This document shows, one piece after another, positions 42,610 to 63,947 of a DNA stretch of 64,000 nucleotides (positions are counted from its first letter, which is position 1; each line of letters opens with the position of its first letter). This DNA comes from Closterium sp. NIES-65 (Eukaryota > Streptophyta > Zygnematophyceae > Desmidiales > Closteriaceae). Where the stretch lies: the NCBI GenBank assembly GCA_948144175.1, contig CANXME010002068.1:5103001-5167000 (forward strand). Reading direction: 5' to 3'. The translations under genes were made by a program, and so were the position numbers. The notes below the pieces were generated by a model. That model saw only the letters and a program-made list of their open reading frames with translations, ran no database searches and was not told where the DNA came from.

Positions 42610-45600
42610 TCAAGAGGTAAGCAAGTGAGGCCCAGTGGGCACAAGGCCTAGCAGAGTGCAAAAGCGCTGATGGTCACGAGGCGGAAGTGCCTTGGTGAAC
42701 ACATCAGCAGTGTTCGCCTCAGTGGCCACGAAACGCAGGCGAAGCTGACCACGCTGCTGCAGCTCTCGAGCAAGGAAGTAGCGCAGAGCAATGTGCTTCG
42801 TCCTGTGCTCCAGTCTGTGCTCCTCACAGAAGGCAATGGTTGCCTTGTTGTCGACGTACAGCACTGGAGGAGAACAAGGCCGCTCTCCAAGGTCAGTCAG
42901 CAGGTAGGTGAGCCAGCGAAGCTCCTGGGCAGCCATGGCCGTGGCGTAGATCTCAGCCTCACAGCTGGAGCTGAGAACCGAAGAAGAGCGAGTAGAGCGC
43001 CAAGAGACAGAGCCAGAGCCAAGACTGAACGTGTAACCCTGAGACGACCTCTGAGTAGCCTGGTCGTCTGCCCAAGAAGCGTCTGAGTGCCCAGTGAGCA
43101 CAGGCCGCTCACGCCCTCCAAGCACTAGCCCCATGCCCGACGTACTGCACAAGTAGCGCAACACCCTCTTAGCTGCATCCATGTGCTCCTTCCGGTGACG
43201 GCCGGGAGCAACATAGCGTGCTAAGATGCTGAGAGGGTATGCGAGGTCAGGTCGAGTGCAAGTCATCAGGTACATGAGGCAGCCCACAAGCTCTGGATAC
43301 GGACCACTCGACTCTACGGACTCATCCGAAGGCAGAGCTGAGAGCGAGTGTCCCGTAGGCAGAGGAGTGGACTGAGGCGAGGAGTACGTGAAGCCGAAGC
43401 GCTGAAGGACCTGCTGCACCATGTGTGACTGAGTCAGGGTAATGGTGCGGCGTGCTCTGTCCCGGGTGATCCGCAAGCCAAGATAGCTTGTCAGTTCACC
43501 CAGGTCTGTGCACGTGTGTCTCTTCTGCAGCTCGGACTTCACGTGGGCGAGTGCGGCAGTGTCCGCAGTGGCAAAGACCAAGTCGTCGACGTACACGAGG
43601 ATGTAGAACGGCGGCAGCGAGGTGTCGGTGCGCAGAAACAGCGACGGGTCAGCAGTAGAAGGAGCAAACCCAAGAGCCGCAAGTGTAGTCCTCAGTGTGT
43701 CGTGCCACTCACGCGGCGCCTGGCGGAGACCGTAGACTGGCCGCCGGAGACTCAACTCGGTACCAGGAGGGAACGACCCAGTGAAGCCAGGAGGGCGGCG
43801 CAGCCAGATCTCCTCGTGCAGGCGGCCCTGCAGGAAAGCAGTGCTGAAGTCAAGAGAGTGTAGCTCGTAGTCACGCTGAGCAGCGACGTGCAGTAGAACC
43901 CGAAGAGTGGTCATCTTCGGGGTCGGGGAGAAGGTCTGAAAGAAGTCAACTCCCTGTCGCTGACTGAAGCCACGAGCCACGTAGCGCGCCTTGAAGACAG
44001 GCGGAGATCCCGGCGGCCGCTTCACCCTGAAGATCCACATGCCACTGACAATGTTCGCCCCAGGAGGGGGAACAGCGTCAACGTAGGTGCCTATAGACTT
44101 CCAGGAAGCCATCTCTGCGTCCATGGCTGACTGCCACTGAGAGGAGTAGGGACCGGCCATCGCCTCTGCGTAAGAGCGTGGGGTCGGGATGTCTAGAGCA
44201 TCCGGGTCTCCCTCAGGGGCAACAAGCATGGACACGAGATGGGGCAAAGCGGTGGCAAAGCACTGGAACTCCTCTTGCCTGTCCTCAAGGACGTCCGTGC
44301 CAAGAGCACAGCCACCCCCGACGGACGGAGGACAGGCAGACGCAGACGCAGCAGACGCAGACTCAGCAGACTCAGCAACAAGACTGGCAGCGTAGTCCAG
44401 ACGACACGCAGCAGCAAAGTCGACCAGCTCAGCAACTAGGGCAGACGCAGCAGTGGACTCAAAGGAAGGGTCAGTGACAAGAGTAGCAAGAAGACGCGTG
44501 ACAGTAGGACTGGCAGCACGGTGAGAGTCCGACTCCGGGTCGGCAAGAGTAGGAAGAGAAGACTGAGGAGGAGAAGGCAAAGGGGCACGCAGAGGAGCAG
44601 TGGACGGACGCAGAGACATCTGGTGCGTGCCAGGGACAGGAGGAGGACGCTGACGCGAAGCGCGACCACTAGTGCGAGCAGCTCGGACTGGCGACACAGG
44701 GCGGGACGCAGGCTCACGACGCTCAGCAAGACCTCCAGTAGGACCAGCGTAGGGAGAAGGAGAAGGCAGAGGAGAGGCGGGCTGTAACTGTGACCGTGAC
44801 GGGACAGGCTCCGGACACTCTACGGGAGGAGAAGGACGAGTGGAAGGCGGGAGACCAAGAACCTGCTGAAGGAGCGGAACGAAGAACGGCCGAGGCCGCG
44901 CACCACCGCCAGAGACAGCAGGGACAGCACCAACACCTCCAGAGGCAGCACCAGCACCAGTAGCAGCTCCAACTCCAGCACCACCAGCAGCTGCAGAAGT
45001 ACCCGCAGTAGGACCAACAGACGTAGCCTCTGCGCCAGCACCCGCAGCAGCTCCAGCTCCAGAGGCACCCCCGGGCCCGGCAGCTCCAGTACCCTCAGTA
45101 CGAGCACCTCCGGGACCCGTGGTACCAGCTCCCTCGGCAGCAACGGAACCTCCAGCACTCGCAGTACCCCCGGCTCCAGCAGCTCGCCTCCAGCGCCGGG
45201 CAAACCACTCACGCAGCTCCAGAGGAGAGATCGGCTCGCGGCGCGAAGAACGGTCTCGAGAACCACCAGGAACAGAAGCAGCAGGCGCTGCACTCCCAGA
45301 CGCAGAACCCCCAGGCTCAGCACCCCCAGGCACAGCACCCCCAGGCTCAGCACCCCCAGGCTCAGCACCCCCAGTCATAGCACCCCAAGGCTCAGTACCC
45401 CCAGGCTCAGCACCCCCAGGCTCAGCACCCCCAGTCGCAGCACCCCCAGGCTCAGTACCCCCAGGCTCAGCACCCCCAGTCTCAGCACCCCCAGTCTCAG
45501 CACCCCCAGGCTCAGCACCCCCAGTCTCAGCACCCCGAGGCTCCGCACCCGCAGCAGCACCAGAGTCACCAGTGACCCCGACAGGCTCGACCGCGTCTAC

Positions 45601-47262
45601 CTGAGACACACCTGAAGGGGCAGGACCCTGAGGGGGGAGGGGGTCTATCGGGGGGGGACCTGGGACCAGGAAGAGGGGCGGGGGGGGGAGCGACGGAGTG
45701 CGGTAGGGGAAGAGCCGGTAGAAGGGAACCGACTCGTCGAACGTGACGTCCTGGGAGGATAGAACACGACGAGAGGTGGGGTGGTAAAACTGCCACCCAG
45801 GTGCGTCAGGGGGGAAACCCAGGAAGACGCAAGGAGCAGCTCGAGGGGACAGCTTGTCCGCAGACAAGTCGCGGACAAACGCCCCAGATCCCCAGACACG
45901 GAACGCCGACGCATCGCCAACCTTCCCCGTCCACAGCAAAGCTGGGGAGGTCTCCGGTCTGGAGACCCTGGGCTGAAGGTTGATCTGATGCGCGGCGTAC
46001 CGAACCGCAAACGGCCACAGAAAATGGGGGGCAGCCGCATGCACCATGGACGTACGGGCGACGTCCATGACAATGCCGATGCGGTGCTCAGCAATCCCAT
46101 TCTGCTGTGGAGAGTCCGGAAGCGTGAAGGTCTGGCGGATGCCTCGTGCCTGACAGTAGGCTCGCAGAAGGCCGGAGGAGAACTCTCCGCCTCTGTCCGA
46201 GTGCAGACGCAAAACAGGAAAGTCCGAGCCGAAGCTCCGCCTGAGCTGGAGACGAGCTGCGCGGATCCAGTCGATCAACACCTCAGTGACCTCACCCTTG
46301 CTGCGCAAGGGGAAGACTGTGGTGTAACGCGAGTAGTCGTCAACCACCAGCAGGAAGTGGCGCTCGTGACCCTGTCCACGGACGCAGGCTGGGCCCCACA
46401 CGTCCATGTGAAGCGTTTGCATCGGGGCCTCCGTCGGAGGAAACGGGGAGGAGTGAGGGGTAGCCCGCAGTCGACCCTCGACACAGGGGACACAGGGAGG
46501 GCCAGGCCCCGGAGGAAGGGGAGGGAGGGACCGGGGAAGGCCAGAGACAAGAAGGCGAGAGGCCATGCCCCGGAGACGAGGCAGGGAGGGGTGACCCATC
46601 CTGTGGTGCCACAGGAGGGTCTCGTGGGACAGGAGGCGACACAAGCAGGGGGCAGACTCAGGACCAGACCTGGACGCTGCAGCAAACACCTGACCCGACG
46701 CAGCTACCTGACCAGACGCAGGAGGAGGAGACGGAACAGTGAGTGTGTACAGGCTCGACCCCGGCCCACGTGTGAACGTGGTCAAGTGTCGACCCGTGTC
46801 CGCGTCCGTGCAGTGGGTGTCCCGTCGGCGTGCAGGGGTGAACGGGTCGACCCCTGCATCCTGTAGGTCAGCACCCGCCACCAAGTTCGTAGAGAACGAG
46901 GGGAGGTAGAGACCGGACAGGGCGCCAGACGGGACCGCAGGGCACGGCAGGACAGTGGAGTAGCGAGCCAGAACAGGACCCCCAGAGGGGTCCGCCAGGG
47001 AGACCGCCACTGGCCGACTAAGCGGCGTGAGTGTGGTGCGGTCTCGAAAGAAGGAGCGAGACGCCCCTGAGTCAAGAGTGAAGGTGAGAGAGGGCGGAGC
47101 CGACGCAGTACCTGAGAGAGCAGACTCACCAGCACCTGAGGACACAGACTCACTGGCACCTAGAGCGACAGCCTCACCAGCACCTGGAGCAGCAGCCTCA
47201 ACAGCACCTAGAGCCGCAGTACCAATGCCCGGGTCGGGCGGGAAACACCGGTAACAGTCACC
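42610..47262 (-). CDS. A3 Pol polyprotein (after solo LTR)
   Basis: One uninterrupted frame runs from the solo-LTR border (GDCYRCFPPDPG) to the stop. It contains protease DSGASRSFF, pre-integrase WHHRMGHP with CVPC, integrase HMDVWGP, HSDRGGEF and GIAEHRIG, a long linker of GAEPGG repeats (45300-45570), RVT_2 with YVDDLVF, and RNase H with GHSDASW, CEAEIYA and YVDNKAT. All catalytic residues are kept. The solo LTR has cut it off from Gag, so on its own it has only accidental start codons and is probably not made from the native promoter. Confidence 0.9.
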   Translation of the reverse strand, partial: GDCYRCFPPDPGIGTAALGAVEAAAPGAGEAVALGASESVSSGAGESALSGTASAPPSLTFTLDSGASRSFFRDRTTLTPLSRPVAVSLADPSGGPVLARYSTVLPCPAVPSGALSGLYLPSFSTNLVAGADLQDAGVDPFTPARRRDTHCTDADTGRHLTTFTRGPGSSLYTLTVPSPPPASGQVAASGQVFAAASRSGPESAPCLCRLLSHETLLWHHRMGHPSLPRLRGMASRLLVSGLPRSLPPLPPGPGPPCVPCVEGRLRATPHSSPFPPTEAPMQTLHMDVWGPACVRGQGHERHFLLVVDDYSRYTTVFPLRSKGEVTEVLIDWIRAARLQLRRSFGSDFPVLRLHSDRGGEFSSGLLRAYCQARGIRQTFTLPDSPQQNGIAEHRIGIVMDVARTSMVHAAAPHFLWPFAVRYAAHQINLQPRVSRPETSPALLWTGKVGDASAFRVWGSGAFVRDLSADKLSPRAAPCVFLGFPPDAPGWQFYHPTSRRVLSSQDVTFDESVPFYRLFPYRTPSLPPPPLFLVPGPPPIDPLPPQGPAPSGVSQVDAVEPVGVTGDSGAAAGAEPRGAETGGAEPGGAETGGAETGGAEPGGTEPGGAATGGAEPGGAEPGGTEPWGAMTGGAEPGGAEPGGAVPGGAEPGGSASGSAAPAASVPGGSRDRSSRREPISPLELREWFARRWRRAAGAGGTASAGGSVAAEGAGTTGPGGARTEGTGAAGPGGASGAGAAAGAGAEATSVGPTAGTSAAAGGAGVGAATGAGAASGGVGAVPAVSGGGARPRPFFVPLLQQVLGLPPSTRPSPPVECPEPVPSRSQLQPASPLPSPSPYAGPTGGLAERREPASRPVSPVRAARTSGRASRQRPPPVPGTHQMSLRPSTAPLRAPLPSPPQSSLPTLADPESDSHRAASPTVTRLLATLVTDPSFESTAASALVAELVDFAAACRLDYAASLVAESAESASAASASACPPSVGGGCALGTDVLEDRQEEFQCFATALPHLVSMLVAPEGDPDALDIPTPRSYAEAMAGPYSSQWQSAMDAEMASWKSIGTYVDAVPPPGANIVSGMWIFRVKRPPGSPPVFKARYVARGFSQRQGVDFFQTFSPTPKMTTLRVLLHVAAQRDYELHSLDFSTAFLQGRLHEEIWLRRPPGFTGSFPPGTELSLRRPVYGLRQAPREWHDTLRTTLAALGFAPSTADPSLFLRTDTSLPPFYILVYVDDLVFATADTAALAHVKSELQKRHTCTDLGELTSYLGLRITRDRARRTITLTQSHMVQQVLQRFGFTYSSPQSTPLPTGHSLSALPSDESVESSGPYPELVGCLMYLMTCTRPDLAYPLSILARYVAPGRHRKEHMDAAKRVLRYLCSTSGMGLVLGGRERPVLTGHSDASWADDQATQRSSQGYTFSLGSGSVSWRSTRSSSVLSSSCEAEIYATAMAAQELRWLTYLLTDLGERPCSPPVLYVDNKATIAFCEEHRLEHRTKHIALRYFLARELQQRGQLRLRFVATEANTADVFTKALPPRDHQRFCTLLGLVPTGPHLLTS

Positions 47263-47488
47263 TGTCAAGAATAATATATATTTCTATATATTGTTTTTGT
47301 AACTGCCTGTAGTGTAGACTAGTGTAGTTATATAATGTTCTGTTTTGGTGGTGCACCTTTCATTTTGCCTATATGTACTGCTCGCTCTATAGTGAAAACC
47401 CTTCTTCTCTTTTCAACTTTCTCGACTCTAACTTAACTCACTCGAACTCAACTAGCTATGGCTCCTTAGCCTAGCTCAAGTTGTCACA
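47263..47488 (+). repeat. Solo LTR related to element C, inserted in A3 gag-pol
   Basis: A 226-bp sequence begins TGTCAAG and ends TTGTCACA, with the 5-bp duplication TCACC on both sides (47258-47262, 47489-47493). It shares the AACTGCCTGTAG and GGTGGTGCACCTTTC blocks with the reverse complement of the C LTRs but is clearly diverged. It interrupts A3 at a codon matching GDCY in the intact copies. Confidence 0.85.
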
Positions 47489-48886
47489 TCACCCTCCTCA
47501 CTAATAGTCACAGCATACATGGCAGCAAGAATAGCATCAAAGTCAAGATCAAAGATAGCTACTCCTGCCCTAGACAGCTGGTCCCAGCGAGGGATCTCAG
47601 AGGCGTCAGGAAACTGGCGGCGCCAAGCGTCAGTCAGGCGGCCGAAGCAGCGCTGGGCGGGGTGTGGACCACCACACGTCTCACTTGCACGGTCGCCCGT
47701 GCGCAAGACGTAGGTGCACGGACCAGTACCCCCACCCCTCTGACGTGCAGCGTACCACTCACGGAGCTGCTGCGGGGAGAGGGTCTCCTGACCACGCTGC
47801 TGCCGCTGCTGTTGGCGCTGACCGCCACCGGAGCCACTCCTCTGCGACGAGCCACGACCTCCTCCGCCGCCTCCTCCGCCGCCGCCGCCACCACCTCCGC
47901 TGCCACCGCCACTCCCACCGTCGCTGCCGCCACCGCCGCCTCCGCCTCCACTCCCACCACCACCGCCGCTGCCACCCCCGCCTCCACTGCCGCCGCCGAC
48001 ACCTCCACTCCCGACACCACTCCCGCTACCACCCCCACCTCCTCCGCTGCCTCCACCGCCGCTCCCACCGCCCCCGCCGCCTCCACCACCGCTCCTGCCC
48101 CCTTTGCCCTTGCTAGAGCGACGTCTCCCACTGGGGGCAGACGCCGCACCGACCGACTCAAAACCAACTAGGTCGGCCGTAGCAGCAGAGGCGACAAGGG
48201 GCAGGAGGGGGGAGGGGGAACACCCCTCAAAGATGGGGGTGCGCGGGTCACCACGAGAGGCCCCTACAGCGAGAATGCTCTTCTCGGCTGCTAGGAGGGA
48301 CTTCTCGAGGAGGCTAACAGTGAGAGTGGTGGGGCAGACTGAGAGTAAGTCGTCCCTGACTCCGCGGAGGGAGTCAGGGAGGCGGGTGACAATGTAGTAG
48401 AGAGTGAAGTACTGGGGGGGGGGGGTTCTTGGCGCAGAACTCAGCAGGAAGCGCAGCGCGGAAGCGAGCGTCTCTAGTGCGCAGGTGGGTAATGAGGTCG
48501 GCGACTGTGGCAAAAGAAGCAAGGTTGGGAAAGAGGTACGGTAGCATGAGGCGGCTCAGTGCAGCAGTGGCAGGGGTGGAGTAGCGTGCAATAACGGCGT
48601 CGTACAAGGTCTGAGCACTCTTGTACGACCCAAAGTGTGCACGCTCAGAGGGAGGGAGGTGGCGACGTACAGCAAGACGTGCAGCAGCATCGCGTGTGGC
48701 CCACTGTGAGCGAACAGTGGCATCCTCAGTAGCAGCAGGGGCGGGAGAGGCACCAGAAGTGAGGTCAAAGAGAGAGAGGCCGTCAGCTCTGTCGCACTGT
48801 AGGAAAAGCAGCAGGTCGTCTACCCACACGTCAAAGTCGATGGCTCTGCCCTCAGCGTCGAAGGTGAGGACACTGGGGGTAGCCAT
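47489..48886 (-). pseudogene. A3 Gag, +1 shift at a 12-G/C run
   Basis: Gag starts MATPSVL at 48886 (minus). The frame is lost in the homopolymer at about 48414-48425 (12 C on the coding strand where 11 would keep the frame) and continues in the +1 frame. That frame carries KNPPPQYF, the Gly-rich segment (48060-47870), the C-x13-C-x3-H-x4-C motif (about 47720-47650) and the acidic end EEGD at the solo LTR. No other lesion is visible. Confidence 0.85.
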
Positions 48887-48939
48887 GACAGCAGTGGGGT
48901 AAGGGCAGTGCGCAGAGTAAAGCTCAGTGCTCACCAGAC

Positions 48940-49476
48940 AGGGCAGTGCAGGCGGCTCGGGCGGCTCGGCGGGTCGGCTGCTGGGCGGCTCGGGCGGCTC
49001 GGCGGCTCGGGCGGCTCGGGCGGCTCAGCTGCTGGGGCGGCTCGGCTGCTGGGGCGGCTCGGCTGCTGGGGCGGCTCGGTTGCTGGGGCGGCTCGGCTGC
49101 TGGGGCGGCTCGGCTGCTGGGGCGGCGCAGTTGCTGGGGCGGCGGGGCCGGGAGATGCAGCTGCGGGGCCGTTAGGGGTAGTGGCGGGGCCGGCAGGTGA
49201 GACGGCGGGGCCTGCAGATGCAGCAGCGGGGCCGTCAGGGGTAGCGGCGGGGCCGGTAGGTGCAGTGGCGGGGCCGTCAGAGGGGACGGCGGGGCCGTTA
49301 GGTGCAGCGGCGGGGCCGTCAGAGGGGACGGCGGGGCCGTCAGGTGCAGCGGCGGGGCCGTCTGAAGCAGCGGCGGGGCCGGCAGAGGGGACAGCGGGGC
49401 CGTCGGGTGCAGCGGCGGGGCCGGCAGAGGGGACGGCGGGGCCGTCAAGCGCAGCGGCGGGGCCGGCAGAGGGGAC
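48940..49476. repeat. A3 leader minisatellites
   Basis: Two adjoining arrays lie here: GGCGGCTCGGCTGCTGG units (about 48960-49140), then GCGGCGGGGCCGTCAGAGGGGAC-like units of 24-30 bp (about 49145-49476). The D complex inserted into the second array, which resumes at 50063. Confidence 0.85.
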
Positions 49477-49481
49477 GGCGG

Positions 49482-50062
49482 TGTCAGAGGTCCACTGGTG
49501 ATCCCCGATCGATCCTAGGGAAGGGTTACAGGCACGTTTGCCTGGGGGGTTATGGGCGCACTGACCCGCTACTGAAACAAGCCCTTTTATCCCAATGGTC
49601 TAGTGGTTGGGATTCTGAGATGGTATCAGAGCGGTCTCGGGTTCGATTCCCGGTGTATGCACATGTAGGCCGTTGCCGCTGTGCTTAGTCCTGGGCCTCC
49701 CAGTGTGGGGGGGTGTCAGTAGATCTGCACTGTGGATGCCCGATTGATCCTGGAGAGGGTTACAGGCGCGTTCGCGTGGGGGGTTATGGGCGCACTGACC
49801 CGCTACTAAAACAAGCCCTTCTATCCCAATGGTCTAGTGGTTGGGATTCTGATATGGTATCAGAGCGAAGGTCTCGGGTTCGAATCCCGGTGTATACACT
49901 TCGGGCATCCCAGTGCGGGGGGGTGTCAGAGGTCCACTGGTGATCCCCGATCGATCCTAGGGAAGGGTTACAGGCACGTTTGCCTGGGGGGTTATGGGCG
50001 CACTGACCCGCTACTGAAACAAGCCCTTTTATCCCAATGGTCTAGTGGTTGGGATTCTGAGA
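49482..50062 (+). mobile_element. D3: three-LTR complex of element D
   Basis: Order: LTR 49482-49620, interior 49621-49713 (93 bp), LTR 49714-49854, interior 49855-49923 (69 bp), LTR 49924-50062. The outer LTRs appear identical and end CTGAGA; the middle one is a different variant. The whole is flanked by GGCGG (49477-49481, 50063-50067), so it entered as one unit. Each interior starts with the TGGTATCAGAGC primer site, carries GGTTCGAATCC or a near match (a B box) and ends in a G tract before the next LTR. No protein is encoded. Confidence 0.88.
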
Positions 50063-50406
50063 GGCGGGGCCGTCAAGCGCAGCGGAGGGGCCGGTAGAGG
50101 GGACGGCGGGGCCGTCGCAGGCGATCGCGGGGCCGTCAGAGACGGCGCCGGCGTCGCGAGGGTCAGAGGGGGGCGGCGCGCGACTGGAGGGCGGCACGCG
50201 CGACGCGGCGCGGCCGTCTAGGGGCGGCGCGACGAGGCCGCGTAGGTGGCGCGTCAAAAATTCACGGGCGGCTCGACGCGATCGGGCCGCCAAAGGAAAA
50301 AAAAAGGCCCAGCGCGACTCGGGCTAGGGCAGAGCGCGCTCCGGGCAGGACGGAATAGTAGGTGGGCCCTAGGAACAGTTCCCACTAGGGAACCTGCTCG
50401 ATACCA

Positions 50407-50541
50407 TGTTGAGATAGAGGCGAGGAATGAGTGCACTATGAAATGAAACAAGTACAAGTACCAACCCTAATTGGGTTGTACCCCCTATGGGCTACCCCAC
50501 TACAGCCTAAATATATGCATCAGTAATATAATCATCTGACA
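50407..50541 (-). repeat. A3 5' LTR
   Basis: 135 bp, one mismatch to 42260-42394. Its inner side adjoins the primer site (complement of 50396-50406), and its outer side adjoins the target duplication AGTGC. Confidence 0.93.
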
Positions 50542-50546
50542 AGTGC

Positions 50547-50790
50547 CACGGTACCGAGTACCGCAGGTTCCCTCTAGCGAACCTACGGCGGTTGATGCGT
50601 CAGCTTCGGATTGTCCCATATAAAGCTGAAACTACCCTTCCGTGACCAATGCGATGTCGTAAGGAAGCATGCGATGCCGTTTAGACTTTGACGAGCTCGC
50701 TCCAATTTCGTAACCACACAACCGTCGGGACGGTTGGCCGTCGTGACGAAAAAAATGGAAAATGTCACACGCCTTCTGAAAACACGTTTA
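50547..50790. other. Intergenic sequence, nothing recognised
   Basis: Unique sequence of balanced composition between A3 and the MITE. There is no convincing open frame or RNA gene. Confidence 0.4.
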
Positions 50791-51311
50791 GGGGGTGTCC
50801 AAGCTCGTACATTTACTGTTCGTAAGCCCGCTCAGTTACCACATTTTTTGTTGTAACACTTTATTGAACGTGTTCTGCGGACACAATCAGCTTTCGTTCA
50901 CAAAACGGCACGTCCCCTGCACGTACCTCGAGTCGTCTGACTCACGTTACTCGAATCAGCGGGACGCGAACAAGGGTACAGCACCGCGTCCTGGCCACTA
51001 CAGTAGTGCCCCCTGTATCGCTTGCACAATTTCGCCAGTAGCTCGCTACACTCGCCAACACCCCCCCCCCCCCCCCCCCCGCCTGCCGAAAAATTCGTTG
51101 GCTATGATTGACGAGGGAAACTGTTACCTCGTTTCGAACGCGATCAGAGCACTGTTGATTCGTGTGGCGGAGAACGTGTCCGCACTCCTGAAATTACAGG
51201 TAGGTGGGACTCAACTCACAATGCATTCGTTTTTAGGTACAGTGAATATTTTTGAACCTCGATACGTGTGTTGGCACTAAAACCCCCGAAATGAACGAAC
51301 TGGACACGCCC
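50791..51311. mobile_element. Probable PIF/Harbinger-type MITE with a C20 run
   Basis: The ends are imperfect inverted repeats: GGGGGTGTCCAAGCTCGT at 50791 and, inverted, GGGCGTGTCCAGTTCGTT at 51311. Both sides carry TTA (50788-50790, 51312-51314), the target-site type of PIF/Harbinger. The interior has 20 consecutive C (51061-51080) and a short open stretch 51102-51199 that ends at a plausible splice donor (CAG/GTAGGT). No transposase is visible, so it is non-autonomous or heavily decayed. Confidence 0.5.
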
Positions 51312-51314
51312 TTA

Positions 51315-52818
51315 GGGCGTGTTGAATCGGAAACTCACAAAATTCGGCCACAATCCGTCGGGCCGTTTCTGCAACGGTAACCAGTTTGCGATATCCGTTA
51401 GTCAGGTGGCGACAGTCGCACTTTTCGTTAAAAAAATAACGAATTTGATGGCCGTTTAAAATGTCGACACGGAAACGACGCCGAGTCGACTCCAAAACGG
51501 CCAAGTAGTCTACACAGTGTGCGACAATCGCCCGTGACGTCGCACGGTTTTGCCCTACGACGAACTTTGTGATCGCGTCGAATGAGAAATATCGTCGTCG
51601 GAAGTGCGACCCCGTCGCACATACTCGACTACTGTAGTAACTGCGAATTTAAAAGCGTGTTCAAAGTACTGCATTCCTCGTCGTCGAGGTAGGTCGGGGA
51701 ATTTCAACCCTCGGATCTAAGATTCCAATGGTCCCGATTCACCGATATGCTTCGACGTCGAACTGGTGCAGTACTTCGAACACGTTTTAACAACTTTTCC
51801 GAACCGGCCTGCAAATCGGCCACCTAAGCTGTGTAATCGCCAAAACTGAAAACGGTGGCTGAAAAAGAGTCGACTCTGAATCGGCCACCTCGTCGTTGTT
51901 CGCGAAAAACATGACGACCATTTGGTCGTCGAAAATTCGGCTACACCCCATTTTCGGAACTGTGCGGGGACGCCTTGAGGTTGATGCTCGCCGATTTCGC
52001 CTAGGATTCATCCAATGCTCAAGGCGGCTTGGGTTACCTAGCCTGGTACTGTGCAGTAGTTCGTATGCGACGCAGAGCTCCCCCCTAGGACCTACCTTTT
52101 CCTGTTCGGCGATTTCGGTTCGGACCAACCAAGCCTTTCGTTGATGTAGCACGTTCCTATGACATGTGGTTGTGGGTGCCTCCCGTCCGTCATATGTCCA
52201 CTCCACATGTTCCACCCAAGAAGCACTCCCTGGCAAGATTTACTGTGCATCGTAGCCCTGACGTTTTCTGGGAAATCGAACAATTACCTTTCTGGTCATT
52301 TGGTATCGGCTGGGCTGCTCAACAAAGAAGTTTTGTTGAAACAATAGCTTATTTGTGTCAAATTGTGTCTAAATCCTAAGCTGGTCTTCGTTAGAAGAAA
52401 GAAAAACTAGCACTGAAAGCTCAGGGATAAGTAGAGAAATACACTAAACCTGAAAACTTTCCAGCAAGGTGCACGGTGCGCACCTGCAACAAGACTCCAG
52501 TTCGCACTTGTGACACTTGCAGCGGAATCTGGGGTACTGTACCATTTCAGTTTCGTCCCGCCTTCGCCATCTTTAGTGTTGACTCTGAACCATCCAACCC
52601 CAAAAATCTGCAAGCCAATCGTCGTTATCTTTCTCCTAGTTTCCTGGTTTTCTTTCTTTATTCCCACGCACTTTCCAGACGACAAAGAACACGTGCGTCT
52701 GAAACAAGCCGTCAGTGATCAGTTGCACAGAAAACAAGATGAGCCTTTTCCGTTGCCTCGCCTGCTTAGTGCCTCTCAGCGAATGAAGCAGTAGCGAGCG
52801 CAACTAGCGGCAAATGTC
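51315..52818. other. Intergenic region upstream of the host gene
   Basis: No gene is recognised. An imperfect inverted repeat of about 22 bp lies at about 51650-51673 and 51765-51787, and a perfect palindrome (ACACGCCCTTAGGGCGTGT) sits at 51304-51322 at the MITE border. The promoter and 5' untranslated region of the host gene should lie in the last few hundred bases, but no clear TATA box is claimed. Confidence 0.4.

Positions 52819-63947
<11,129 letters not shown>

Larger units (their letters stand above)
42260..50541 (-). mobile_element. A3: complete young family-A copia element with two later insertions
   Basis: The LTRs 42260-42394 and 50407-50541 (135 bp each) differ at one position (in AATTGAGTTG/AATTGGGTTG). 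The flanking duplication is AGTGC (42255-42259 and 50542-50546). Minus-strand layout: 5' LTR, primer site (50396-50406), hairpin (50378-50393), GGGCCC (50364-50369), leader with the D complex (49482-50062) and minisatellite, gag from 48886, a solo LTR at 47263-47488, pol to 42610, 3' LTR. Both insertions must be younger than A3. Confidence 0.94.

Noticed and set aside
49835..49910. A genuine tRNA gene
   Set aside because: D-arm-, anticodon-arm- and T-arm-like parts are present, but no acceptor stem pairs, and the unit recurs as part of an LTR element.
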